64,000 nucleotides of DNA from an uncultured Clostridia bacterium (lineage in GTDB: Bacteria > Bacillota > Clostridia > Peptostreptococcales > Anaerovoracaceae). Below, piece after piece: positions 34,939 through 44,147 of this stretch. The translations under genes were made by a program, and so were the position numbers. The notes beneath the pieces are model-generated. The model made no database searches. It saw only the letters and a program-made list of their open reading frames with translations, and was not told where the DNA came from. Position 1 is the first letter of the stretch, and each line of letters begins with the position of its first letter. Location: contig CALZYE010000001.1 of the NCBI GenBank assembly GCA_945830395.1, positions 1-64,000 on the forward strand, given 5' to 3'.

Positions 34939-35487
34939 ATGAGTGAGTTTAATATGCAGGAGAAAATTGAGAAGACTAAATCGGTATTGAAGGAAGAACT
35001 TAACACTGTAAGGGCAGGTCGCGCAAATCCGACGCTGCTTGATAAGGTGACCGTTGATTATTACGGTACTCCAACCCCTTTAAAAAATTTATCAAACATC
35101 AGCGTTCCCGATCCAAGGATGCTTATGATTACACCGTTCGACCCTAAATCAGTGAATGATATTGAACATGCAATTAATGCCGCAAACCTTGGAATGACAC
35201 CTACTAACGACGGGAAAGTGATTCGTATAGAAGTTCCGCAGCTGACTGAGGAAAGAAGAAAAGAACTCACAAAGACAACCAAGAAAATGGGTGAAGAGGC
35301 GAAGGTTGCTGTCAGAAACCTAAGAAGAGATGCCAATGACGGACTTAAGAAGCAGCAGAAAGCAGGAAAGATTTCCGAAGATGAACTTAAGGGAGAACTG
35401 GAAGAGGTTCAGAAAAAAGTGGATAAAGCAGTAAAAGAAATTGACGAGATGATAGCTGCAAAGGATAGAGAAATTTTAGAAGTATAA
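34939..35487 (+). CDS. frr: Ribosome recycling factor
   Basis: The protein has 182 residues, with GTGGAGGTAATGTA before the ATG. RAGRANPTLLDKV near residue 25 and PQLTEERRKEL and KMGEEAKVAVRNLRRDAND in the C-terminal half are the Frr signatures of its three-helix bundle. It splits post-termination ribosomes together with EF-G. Thirteen bases separate it from pyrH, the usual order in Bacillota. Confidence 0.97.
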   Translation: MSEFNMQEKIEKTKSVLKEELNTVRAGRANPTLLDKVTVDYYGTPTPLKNLSNISVPDPRMLMITPFDPKSVNDIEHAINAANLGMTPTNDGKVIRIEVPQLTEERRKELTKTTKKMGEEAKVAVRNLRRDANDGLKKQQKAGKISEDELKGELEEVQKKVDKAVKEIDEMIAAKDREILEV

Positions 35488-35507
35488 TTTGGAGGGAATT
35501 GACATTT

Positions 35508-35527
35508 GTGGCTGCTTAGGCAGCCAC
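35508..35527 (+). promoter_or_regulatory. GC-rich hairpin in the frr-uppS gap
   Basis: GTGGCTGC (35508-35515) pairs perfectly with GCAGCCAC (35520-35527) around TTAG. It lies between a GGAGGG ribosome site (35491-35496) and the likely uppS ATG. With no T run it is not a typical terminator; it may control uppS translation or RNA processing. Confidence 0.5.
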
Positions 35528-35544
35528 ATTCATTATATGGAAAA

Positions 35545-36267
35545 ATGATAGATTTAAACAAAATCCCTACACATGTAGCGGTTATAATGGATGGTAACGG
35601 AAGATGGGCTGCAAAAAACAGGGTCAATAGAATTTCGGGGCACAATGCGGGAATGGAATCCATGAAGAATATTGTGAGAAAAGCTTCCGACCTTGGAATT
35701 AAATATCTGACTGTCTATGCTTTTTCAACAGAAAATTGGAAGCGTACAGAGGAAGAAGTATCGGGTATTTTTAAGCTTCTTGTTAAGTTTGTAAAGCTGG
35801 ATTTGGATGAGCTTTGCGAGAAGAATGTTAAAGTTATGGTAATGGGTGATTACAGCGTAATTCCCGACAACGCAAAAAAGAGTCTTGAAAAAACAATGGA
35901 AAAGACCAAGGACAATACGGGGCTGCAGTTCAATATTGCACTCAACTACGGAAGTAGAGCTGAGATTTTAAGAGGCATAAACAACATAATCGCCGATGAA
36001 AAAAAAAGAAAAATAAATCTTCCTATAGACGAGAAGTTGTTCAGCAAATATCTCTACACAGGGGACGAATGCGGTAATGTGCCTGATCCTGATCTCATAA
36101 TCAGAACCAGCGGTGAGCAGCGATTATCAAATTTTTTGTTGTGGCAATGCGCATACAGTGAGTTTGCTTTTACCGATACTTTATGGCCGGATTTTACCCG
36201 GGAAGAATTTGAACAAATAATAGAAAAATATCAGAATCGTGAAAGACGGTTCGGAGGAAGGAATTAA
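35545..36267 (+). CDS. uppS: Undecaprenyl diphosphate synthase
   Basis: The protein has 240 residues from the ATG at 35545. A TTG at 35506, nine bases after GGAGGG, would add 13 atypical residues and read through the hairpin, so the start is uncertain. Family motifs: VIMDGNGRWA with the catalytic Asp, SGHNAGM, YAFSTENWKR, and the C-terminal DLIIRTSGEQRLSNF and WPDF. It condenses eight isopentenyl units onto farnesyl diphosphate to make the lipid carrier for wall synthesis. cdsA follows by three bases. Confidence 0.95.
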   Translation: MIDLNKIPTHVAVIMDGNGRWAAKNRVNRISGHNAGMESMKNIVRKASDLGIKYLTVYAFSTENWKRTEEEVSGIFKLLVKFVKLDLDELCEKNVKVMVMGDYSVIPDNAKKSLEKTMEKTKDNTGLQFNIALNYGSRAEILRGINNIIADEKKRKINLPIDEKLFSKYLYTGDECGNVPDPDLIIRTSGEQRLSNFLLWQCAYSEFAFTDTLWPDFTREEFEQIIEKYQNRERRFGGRN

Positions 36268-36270
36268 TCT

Positions 36271-37071
36271 ATGAAGACCAGGATTATATCGGGGTTTTGC
36301 ATGGCACCTCTTGTAGGTATCGTTTATCTGGGAGATTATTGGCTTGCTGCCATTGTTTTTTTAATTGGAATTATCGGCATGAGGGAATTTTTCAATGGCT
36401 TTAGAGCTATGGGAATCCACCCTTCTGACAGCATTGCGTATGAAGCGCTTATATCTATTTTTTTGATACATTATTTTGCACCTGTCGATATGCGAGAAAC
36501 ATTTATACTTGCCTGGTTTGTGGCGGTTATAATGCTATGTTCGATATATATGTTCAGGGTTACCGAAAAAAATCCTGTAGATGCTATGGCAACGATTGTA
36601 GGTATTGTTTACATCGGTTTTTTCTCATATCATATGATATTGATAGATGAGCTGAAGGACTACCGCATATTGATTTGGCTGGTTATGCTTGCAGCTTTCG
36701 GCTCAGACATATTTGCGTACTTTACGGGAGTTTTCTTTGGAAAACATAAGATGGCTCCTAACCTGAGCCCGAAGAAAACCGTTGAAGGCGCAGTAGGAGG
36801 AATAGTGGGAAGTGCTGTAGTGTGCGGACTGTTCGGATATTTTTTAGCACCTTCTCTTATGATACATGCGATTATCATAGGTCTTGCAGGCGCTCCGATA
36901 TCCATGTGCGGGGATTTGACGGCTTCTGCGTATAAGAGAAAGATGGGCATAAAAGACTATGGGAAACTTATTCCGGGACACGGGGGAATAATGGACAGAT
37001 TCGACAGTATTTTGTTCACGGCACCTTTTGTATACTACTATATTATTTTGGTGATACCTCACTTCAAATAG
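36271..37071 (+). CDS. cdsA: Phosphatidate cytidylyltransferase
   Basis: The protein has 266 residues, with GGAGGAAGG upstream. It is a polytopic membrane protein with about seven helices. The C-terminal family signature, with GDLTASAYKRKMGIKDYG and PGHGGIMDRFDS, contains the catalytic aspartates. Reaction: phosphatidic acid + CTP to CDP-diacylglycerol, the branch point of phospholipid synthesis at the inner membrane. It sits between uppS and dxr as in other Bacillota. Confidence 0.95.
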   Translation: MKTRIISGFCMAPLVGIVYLGDYWLAAIVFLIGIIGMREFFNGFRAMGIHPSDSIAYEALISIFLIHYFAPVDMRETFILAWFVAVIMLCSIYMFRVTEKNPVDAMATIVGIVYIGFFSYHMILIDELKDYRILIWLVMLAAFGSDIFAYFTGVFFGKHKMAPNLSPKKTVEGAVGGIVGSAVVCGLFGYFLAPSLMIHAIIIGLAGAPISMCGDLTASAYKRKMGIKDYGKLIPGHGGIMDRFDSILFTAPFVYYYIILVIPHFK

Positions 37072-37116
37072 AATAAAATTTAGCAATATGTATTTATGTC
37101 GCATTTGGATGTTGAA

Positions 37117-38262
37117 ATGAAAAGAATTACAATTTTAGGGAGTACAGGCTCCATAGGGACTCAAAGTCTTGATGTTATAAGTAGAAACAAGGAAAAATTT
37201 GAGATTGCAGCCTTAACCTGCGGAAAAAATATAAATTTGTTCAGAAAACAACTCGAGGAGTTTCTGCCTGATTTTGGTGTTTGCAGTGAAAAAAATGATG
37301 CAGAGAGGCTTTCTGCAGAATTTCCCAATATTAAATTTCTTTGGGGTGAAAGGGGCATTGAAGAAGCAGCAATGCTTGACAGTGATATTGTCTTGAATTC
37401 CCTGATGGGAATGAGAGGTCTTGTTCCCACATATAAAGCTATTATGTCAGGTCACGATATTGCACTCGCCAATAAGGAAACTCTGGTTGCAGGAGGCTCT
37501 GTTATAATGGAAGCTGTCAGGAAAAAAGGTGTCAGCATGCTTCCTGTAGACAGCGAGCACAGCGCTATTTTTCAGTGTTTAGAGGGCAATAAAGATAAGA
37601 GGATAAGGAGACTGCTTTTGACCTGTTCAGGAGGAGCTTTTAGGGGATACAGCAGGGCTGAGACGGAGCATATTACACCGGAAATGGCGTTGAAGCACCC
37701 CAACTGGTCCATGGGTGAAAAAATTACAATAGATTCGGCAACTCTTATGAATAAGGGGCTTGAAATGATAGAAGCCAAGTGGCTATTCGGTGTGGATATA
37801 GACGATATCGAAGTTCTGGTCCACCCTCAAAGCATAATACATTCCGGAGTGGAATTTATGGATTCCTCAGTCATTGCACAGCTTGGAGTTGCGGACATGA
37901 GAATTCCCGTTTCAGTTGCTCTTGCGTATCCGGAACGACTGATATTTCCCGATTTATCGCCGGACTTCTTCGGGAAACACTCAAAGATGACATTTGAAAA
38001 GCCTGATGTGGATGTTTTCAGATGCCTGCTTCTTGCGATTTGCGCATCGAAACTTGGAGACACCTATCCGGCTGCCATGAATGGGGCAAATGAGGTGTTG
38101 GTTCAGGCATTTTTAAATAAGGAAATAGGTTTTTTGGATATAGAGGGGGGAGTTGAAAAGATTCTAAACACGCATAACGCAGTTAAGAATCCTACACTTG
38201 AGGATATAATTGAAGTAGATAAGATTACGAGATTAGAGACGGAGAAAATTATCAAATGTTAA
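37117..38262 (+). CDS. dxr: 1-deoxy-D-xylulose 5-phosphate reductoisomerase
   Basis: The protein has 381 residues from the ATG at 37117. An ATG at 37096 would add seven residues, and neither has a good ribosome site. The family start ITILGSTGSIGTQSLDV is the NADPH loop; LANKETLVAGG, VDSEHSAIFQ and NWSMGEKITIDSATLMNKG hold metal and substrate residues. It catalyses the first committed step of the MEP isoprenoid pathway, which with ispG downstream supplies precursors to UppS. It overlaps rseP by seven bases. Confidence 0.96.
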   Translation: MKRITILGSTGSIGTQSLDVISRNKEKFEIAALTCGKNINLFRKQLEEFLPDFGVCSEKNDAERLSAEFPNIKFLWGERGIEEAAMLDSDIVLNSLMGMRGLVPTYKAIMSGHDIALANKETLVAGGSVIMEAVRKKGVSMLPVDSEHSAIFQCLEGNKDKRIRRLLLTCSGGAFRGYSRAETEHITPEMALKHPNWSMGEKITIDSATLMNKGLEMIEAKWLFGVDIDDIEVLVHPQSIIHSGVEFMDSSVIAQLGVADMRIPVSVALAYPERLIFPDLSPDFFGKHSKMTFEKPDVDVFRCLLLAICASKLGDTYPAAMNGANEVLVQAFLNKEIGFLDIEGGVEKILNTHNAVKNPTLEDIIEVDKITRLETEKIIKC

Positions 38263-39251
38263 CAGTTGTTTTAGCGATAGTACTATTTTTATTTTTAATA
38301 TTTCCACACGAATTGGGACATTTTTTAATGGCGAGGGCAGTAGGTGTGAAGGTTAACGAATTTGCTTTCGGAATGGGACCTGCAATATGGAAAAGACAGG
38401 GAAAGCAGACCTTGTATTCACTTAGAGCCTTTCCCGTTGGAGGATTCTGCGCAATGGAGGGAGAAGATGAAGATTCAGATGATGAGGGAGCCTTCAACAG
38501 AAAACCGTGGTGGGCAAAAATATTGGTTTTAGTAGCAGGTGCCGGGATGAACATTATAATCGCAGTTATAGTTATGTCATCTATTGTTTTCATTTCCGGC
38601 GTTGCAACCACTACGGTAGACAGAGTGGAGAGGGATTCTCCCGCTGAAATTGCAGGACTTAAGCAGGGAGACAGAATCGAGTATATTTCAGGAAAAAAGA
38701 TAAAAGACTGGAACGGCATACCTGAAGCTATCGGAAATGGCGGCAAAGAATTAGAAGTTAGGATTGAAAGAGACGGAAAGAGAGAAACTCTTAAAATCAC
38801 ACCTAAGAAAGATAAAAACAGATATATTATAGGTATCACGCCTACCATAGAGAAAAGTCCTTCAAAAGCTGTTGCAGGAGGGCTGAAGGCAACATGGCAC
38901 ATAACGACTCAGATGTATAAATCCTTGGGAATGCTTATGAGAGGTAATGTTGCAATCAAAGATGTTTCCGGACCTGTGGGAATGATAGGACTGGTTCATC
39001 AGTCGGCCGGTCACGGCTTAATGCCGTTTTTCTATTTGGTGGCGTTAATAAGCTTAAATTTGGCAATTTTTAACCTTTTGCCTCTTCCCGCACTGGATGG
39101 AGGAAGGATAATTTTCGTCATAATAAGGATGATAACCGGAAAAGCTATTACAGATAAACAGGAAGCCATGGTACACGGCGCCGGTATGCTTTTGTTATTA
39201 TCACTTATGGTCTTTGTAACTTGGAACGATATAGTAAAACTGTTCAAGTAG
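38256..39251 (+). CDS. rseP: Site-2 protease RseP (RIP metalloprotease)
   Basis: The protein has 331 residues. The zinc site HELGH lies in the first membrane helix (near residue 20), with a PDZ domain (about 110-185) and the second metal motif LPALDGGR near residue 275. Four membrane helices are apparent. This is the M50B RIP metalloprotease family, which cleaves anti-sigma factors or signal peptides inside the membrane. The target is not indicated in this window. Position between dxr and ispG is the standard operon order. Confidence 0.95.
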   Translation: MLTVVLAIVLFLFLIFPHELGHFLMARAVGVKVNEFAFGMGPAIWKRQGKQTLYSLRAFPVGGFCAMEGEDEDSDDEGAFNRKPWWAKILVLVAGAGMNIIIAVIVMSSIVFISGVATTTVDRVERDSPAEIAGLKQGDRIEYISGKKIKDWNGIPEAIGNGGKELEVRIERDGKRETLKITPKKDKNRYIIGITPTIEKSPSKAVAGGLKATWHITTQMYKSLGMLMRGNVAIKDVSGPVGMIGLVHQSAGHGLMPFFYLVALISLNLAIFNLLPLPALDGGRIIFVIIRMITGKAITDKQEAMVHGAGMLLLLSLMVFVTWNDIVKLFK

Positions 39252-39270
39252 ACCGTGTAAAGAGGGAAAA

Positions 39271-40320
39271 ATGAGCAATAAAGTAATGATAAGAGATGTT
39301 GCTGTAGGAAATGGAAATCCCATTGCGATTCAGTCGATGACAAATGCAGATTCCAGGGATGAAAAGGGGATAGTCAGGCAGATAGCGCAGCTTAAGGATG
39401 CAGGCTGTGACATTATAAGACTTGCTGTTCCGGATAGAGAGTCTTTAGAAGTTTTTAAAACTGTAAGAAAAAAGACACAGATGCCTCTTGTTGCAGATAT
39501 TCATTTTGATTACAGACTTGCAATCGGCGCAATCGAAGCAGGGGCAGACAAGATAAGAATAAATCCGGGAAATATAGGAAGTGCAGACAGAGTAAAGGCC
39601 GTGGTGGATTCCGCTAAGCTCAGGAATATTCCCATTAGAGTCGGAGTCAATTCAGGATCTTTAGAAAAAGATATTTTAGAAAAGAACGGAGGCGTTACGG
39701 CAGAGGGACTTGCGGAAAGCGCTTTGCGTAATGTTAAGTTTATAGAGGATTTTGATTACGACAATATCGTTATATCCATGAAATCCTCAGATGTCAAAAT
39801 GACATTTGATGCACATAAGATAGCGGCAGAAAGGACAGAACACCCTTTTCATATAGGGATCACCGAGGCAGGAACCGTGCGAAGGGGAAAGCTTAAATCT
39901 GCCGCCGGAATCGGTGCTCTTTTGCTGTCGGGAATAGGAGATACCATCAGAGTTTCTCTCACGGCAAATCCCGTTGAAGAGGTTTATTTTGCCAAAGACC
40001 TGTTAGAAAGCATAGGCTTCATTGAAAGTCCCTATAATTTAATCTCATGTCCCACATGTGGAAGAACCAGGATAGGACTTGAAAATCTGGCTTCGGAAAT
40101 TGATAACCGCCTGTCTGAGATGAAAAATCTGCCAAAGGGTATTAAGATTGCGGTAATGGGCTGTGTTGTAAACGGCCCGGGAGAATCAGCCGAGGCTGAT
40201 TTCGGATGCTGCGGCGGCGACGGCAAGGGAATAATCTTTGCAAAAGGAAAGGTTATAAGGAGAGTTGAAGAAGAAAACATCGCAGATGAATTGATAGCTG
40301 TGATAAAAGAAAATATATAG
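39271..40320 (+). CDS. ispG: 4-hydroxy-3-methylbut-2-enyl diphosphate synthase (IspG)
   Basis: The protein has 349 residues, with AGAGGGAAAA before the ATG. It has a TIM-barrel N-terminus (NPIAIQSMTN) and a C-terminal [4Fe-4S] domain whose cysteines lie in SCPTCGRT and VMGCVVNGPGES. It converts methylerythritol cyclodiphosphate to HMBPP, the next-to-last step of the MEP pathway. The electron donor is probably ferredoxin or flavodoxin. It ends four bases before polC. Confidence 0.97.
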   Translation: MSNKVMIRDVAVGNGNPIAIQSMTNADSRDEKGIVRQIAQLKDAGCDIIRLAVPDRESLEVFKTVRKKTQMPLVADIHFDYRLAIGAIEAGADKIRINPGNIGSADRVKAVVDSAKLRNIPIRVGVNSGSLEKDILEKNGGVTAEGLAESALRNVKFIEDFDYDNIVISMKSSDVKMTFDAHKIAAERTEHPFHIGITEAGTVRRGKLKSAAGIGALLLSGIGDTIRVSLTANPVEEVYFAKDLLESIGFIESPYNLISCPTCGRTRIGLENLASEIDNRLSEMKNLPKGIKIAVMGCVVNGPGESAEADFGCCGGDGKGIIFAKGKVIRRVEEENIADELIAVIKENI

Positions 40321-40324
40321 ATTT

Positions 40325-43300
40325 GTGAGATATATGATTAACGAATTATTTGAAAGATGTATAGATTGGATACAACTGGAAGATATGGATAAATCCGGGC
40401 TTACATGTAATATTACAGACGCTTTTATCCTGAGTGATGAAAGAGCGTTGGTAGTACGAGTAGGCCTTAATTTTGTTATACCTATTTCTGACGAGGTGAA
40501 AATTAAATCTGAAATAAGAAAATCCGTTTCCGAAAATTTAGATATAAGACTGTTATATGAATATGACAGCGAGAATTTTCAGATGGGAACTGATAAGGCG
40601 GTTCCTCTGCTGGCAGAGAGATATTTGGCAGGCAGAAATAATTCTATGATTAAATCGGTCAAATGGGATAATATTGCACTGTGCGAAGATGAAATTAAAA
40701 TTTTATGTTTAGGCAAGGTGACGGCAGATTATCTGAATAAAAACGAATCCGGAGGCATTTCGGGTCTTATATACGATGCAATCGGAAAACGGTACAAAGT
40801 CGGTTTCTGCAATGATGAAACGCAGTACGGAATCTGCGAAGCTGCAATGGAAAAGCATGTTGCAGCGGAAAATATTGCAGCCGGGCAGCCTGTTCAGGCA
40901 CCTAAGAAAAAAACTCAAGGCACAGATAACTCGACGGGGAAAGCAAACTTTGAAAGCGGATTCAAGAGAAGAAGAGGCGGAAATAAAATTTTGGGAATTG
41001 TCAGCGGAAATAAAACTCCTCTTTCTTCACTTACACCCGAACTGGGCAAGGTGGTGGTTGGAGGAATGATTTTTAACATCTCATCAAGACCTGTCAGAAA
41101 CGATAAATCGCTTATCACTATTCTCATTACTGATAAGATAACATCTGCGATGATTAAATTCTTTGTCAGCAATACGCATTGGGAAGAAATGAAGACAGAA
41201 GTTAAATCTGGAGTATATGTCGAAGCTGCAGGAGAAACCGAGTGGAGCCAATATGATCACTGCCTTAATGTCATGGTGAACACTATTCAGGTAAAACCCA
41301 TGCCGAAGAGGGAGGATAATTATCCCGGTAAAAAACGAGTAGAGCTTCACGCTCACACAAAGATGAGCGATATGGACGGACTGAATGAGATTAAAGATCT
41401 TGTGGGAACCTCGGCAAGATGGGGCCATCCTGCCGTTGCCATAACAGACCATGGCGTGGTGCAGGGCTTTCCCGATGCAGCCGGTGCCGGAGAAAAGGCG
41501 GGGATTAAAGTGATTTTCGGCATGGAGGGTTATGTTTTTGAAGATGAGGGCAGAATAGATGAAGACGGGAACATAGACTATAAGGGGAACAAGAGTAATC
41601 CTGTAATAACCAATCATATAATTTTAATTGCAAAGACACAGACAGGGATAAAAAATTTATATAAATTAGTTTCGACATCCCATCTTGACTATTTCTATAG
41701 GAGACCGAGACTTCCCAAAAGTGTAATTGCCTCTCTTCGAGATGGAATAATTATAGGCTCTGCCTGCGAGGCGGGAGAAGTTTATCGTGCGGTTTCAAGG
41801 AATCTTCCTGAGGAAAAAATAGAAGAGATAGCCTCATTCTATGATTACCTTGAAATACAGCCTTTAATCAACAATAAATTTATGGTTGACAGTGAAAGGT
41901 ATGAGAATGTAAATTCAGATGAAGATCTCAGAAACATCAACAGAAGAATTTTGGCACTTGGAGATAAGCTTGGGAAACCTGTTGTTGCAACTACAGACGC
42001 ACATTACGATGAACCGGAATCTGCCATATACAGAAACATAATCATGATGGGAAAAGGCTTTAAGGATGCAGAAAACGGACAAGGCCTTTACATGAGAACT
42101 ACTGAGGAAATGCTGGAAGAATTCAGCTATCTTGGAGAAGAAGATGCTTATAGAGTTGTAGTTGAAAACACTAATTTGATAGCGGACATGATTGAAGACG
42201 GCATCAGACCGGTTCCTTCTGAAAAATGTCCTCCGCAGATTGACGGCGCCGAAGAAACTCTGAGAAAAACCTGCATGGATAAGGCCCATGAAATTTATGG
42301 CACTCCGCTTCCCGGTGTAATTCAGGATCGTTTGGACACGGAACTGAATGCGATTATCAGCAACGGATATGCTGTAATGTATGTTTCTGCTCAAATGCTT
42401 GTGAGAAAATCCTTGGAAGACGGTTATCTTGTCGGCTCAAGGGGTTCTGTCGGATCTTCTTTTGCTGCAACCATGGCAGGAATTACGGAAGTTAATCCTT
42501 TAAATCCCCATTATATTTGCCCAAACTGCAAGAATCTTGAGTGGGGGGATATGGAAAAATACGACTGCGGAATTGATATGCCGGAGAGAAAATGTCCAAA
42601 ATGCGGAGCTGTTATGGGCAGAGACGGGTTTACAATTCCATTTGCAACTTTCCTGGGCTTCAAGGGAGATAAGGAGCCGGATATAGATCTTAATTTTGCA
42701 GGGGAATATCAACCGCAAGCCCACAAATATGTTGGCGAGATCTTTGGAGAAAAGAATGTTTTCAAGGCCGGAACGGTAGGTACCATCGCAGAAAAAACGG
42801 CAATGGGCTTTGTACGAAAGTTTGCAGAAGAAACACAGCGAGATATTAATAATGTTGAAATAGCAAGACTCGCTTCATGCTGTGAGGGGGTGAAGAGAAC
42901 CACGGGGCAGCATCCGGGCGGCATCGTTATAGTTCCTGACGATAGAGAGATTTATGAGTTTTGCCCTGTGCAGCATCCTGCCAACGATACAAAGACAGAC
43001 ATAATTACGACGCATTTTGACTACCACAAGATTGACCAAAACCTGCTTAAATTGGATATACTCGGACATAATGTTCCTTCGATGATCAGGCAGCTTCAGG
43101 ATTTAACGCAGATAGATCCCCTTACTGTCGATCTTTCTGACAGAAAAGTACTTTCTATTTTTAACGGAATTGAAGCTTTGGAAATCAAAGATGAAGATTA
43201 TCGTTTCAGGCATGGAACATTTGCAATACCGGAATTCGGAACTAAGTTTGTACGGCAGATGCTGGATGATACAAAACCGGATAAGATGGCGGATTTAGTA

Positions 43301-44104
43301 AGGATTTCAGGTTTTTCTCACGGAACTGATGTATGGCTCAACAACGCTCAGGACTATATAAAATCAGGGACCGCTACGATGCGAGAAGTTATTTCTACGA
43401 GAGATGACATCATGAACTACCTTATGCTCAAGGGAATTGAAAATGAAATGTCCTTTAAGATAATGGAGGATGTAAGAAAAAACAGACCGCTAAAGGAGGA
43501 GCAGCTTGCGGTCATGGAGGAGCATGGAGTTCCTCAATGGTATATAGATTCATGCATAAAAATTCAGTACATGTTCCCTCGGGCTCATGCGGTTGCGTAT
43601 GTGGTAATGTCCTTTAGAATGGCATGGTATAAGGTGTATTATCCGGTGGAATTTTATGCTACCGTATTTTCCAGCTATATACAGGATTTCAATGCAGATG
43701 TTATCTTGGCAGGAAAAAGTGCAATTCTTGAGCGTTATGATGTAATAGAAGCAATGGGAAAAAATGCGACTAAAAAAGAAAAGGATGAGGCTATGGTGCT
43801 CGAAATAGCCTATGAAATGTATGCTCGCGGATTTTCTTTTACCGATGCCAAGGTGGAAAAATCCAAGGCTCTCAAGTTCTGGGTTGAAGACGGTAAGGTA
43901 ATATTGCCATTTGCAGCTTTCAACGGCGTTGGGGAAACTGCCGCCAAGGCGCTTGAGGAGGCGTATAGCGAAAAACCTTTTGATACTGTGGAAGAGGCCA
44001 TGAAAAGGGCGAAACTGGGAAAGAGCGTTGTAGATATACTGAAAGAACACGATGTTTTCGGTGACTTACCTGATACGGATCAGATTTCATGGAAACTTAT
44101 ATAA
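40325..44104 (+). CDS. polC: PolC-type DNA polymerase III alpha, lacking the exonuclease domain
   Basis: The protein has 1259 residues from the GTG at 40325 (1256 from the ATG at 40334); B. subtilis PolC has 1437. Order: N-terminal domains, OB fold (about 220-330), PHP domain, and a polymerase core with SRGSVGSS, two CxxC pairs (PNCK and PKCG contexts) and catalytic PDIDLNF. Normally a DnaQ-type exonuclease of about 180 residues interrupts the PHP domain; here only about 30 polar residues lie between GMEGY (ending near 403) and NHIILIAK (starting near 430), and no DxE exonuclease motif is seen. The PHP ligands are all present: His342, His344, Asp351, His376, Glu401, His431, Cys481, Asp558 and His560. 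The frame is intact. Confidence 0.93.
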   Translation: MRYMINELFERCIDWIQLEDMDKSGLTCNITDAFILSDERALVVRVGLNFVIPISDEVKIKSEIRKSVSENLDIRLLYEYDSENFQMGTDKAVPLLAERYLAGRNNSMIKSVKWDNIALCEDEIKILCLGKVTADYLNKNESGGISGLIYDAIGKRYKVGFCNDETQYGICEAAMEKHVAAENIAAGQPVQAPKKKTQGTDNSTGKANFESGFKRRRGGNKILGIVSGNKTPLSSLTPELGKVVVGGMIFNISSRPVRNDKSLITILITDKITSAMIKFFVSNTHWEEMKTEVKSGVYVEAAGETEWSQYDHCLNVMVNTIQVKPMPKREDNYPGKKRVELHAHTKMSDMDGLNEIKDLVGTSARWGHPAVAITDHGVVQGFPDAAGAGEKAGIKVIFGMEGYVFEDEGRIDEDGNIDYKGNKSNPVITNHIILIAKTQTGIKNLYKLVSTSHLDYFYRRPRLPKSVIASLRDGIIIGSACEAGEVYRAVSRNLPEEKIEEIASFYDYLEIQPLINNKFMVDSERYENVNSDEDLRNINRRILALGDKLGKPVVATTDAHYDEPESAIYRNIIMMGKGFKDAENGQGLYMRTTEEMLEEFSYLGEEDAYRVVVENTNLIADMIEDGIRPVPSEKCPPQIDGAEETLRKTCMDKAHEIYGTPLPGVIQDRLDTELNAIISNGYAVMYVSAQMLVRKSLEDGYLVGSRGSVGSSFAATMAGITEVNPLNPHYICPNCKNLEWGDMEKYDCGIDMPERKCPKCGAVMGRDGFTIPFATFLGFKGDKEPDIDLNFAGEYQPQAHKYVGEIFGEKNVFKAGTVGTIAEKTAMGFVRKFAEETQRDINNVEIARLASCCEGVKRTTGQHPGGIVIVPDDREIYEFCPVQHPANDTKTDIITTHFDYHKIDQNLLKLDILGHNVPSMIRQLQDLTQIDPLTVDLSDRKVLSIFNGIEALEIKDEDYRFRHGTFAIPEFGTKFVRQMLDDTKPDKMADLVRISGFSHGTDVWLNNAQDYIKSGTATMREVISTRDDIMNYLMLKGIENEMSFKIMEDVRKNRPLKEEQLAVMEEHGVPQWYIDSCIKIQYMFPRAHAVAYVVMSFRMAWYKVYYPVEFYATVFSSYIQDFNADVILAGKSAILERYDVIEAMGKNATKKEKDEAMVLEIAYEMYARGFSFTDAKVEKSKALKFWVEDGKVILPFAAFNGVGETAAKALEEAYSEKPFDTVEEAMKRAKLGKSVVDILKEHDVFGDLPDTDQISWKLI

Positions 44105-44147
44105 TATTTACAGAATTTAAATAGGCGTTTAAAAGCAGAGGAGTAAG

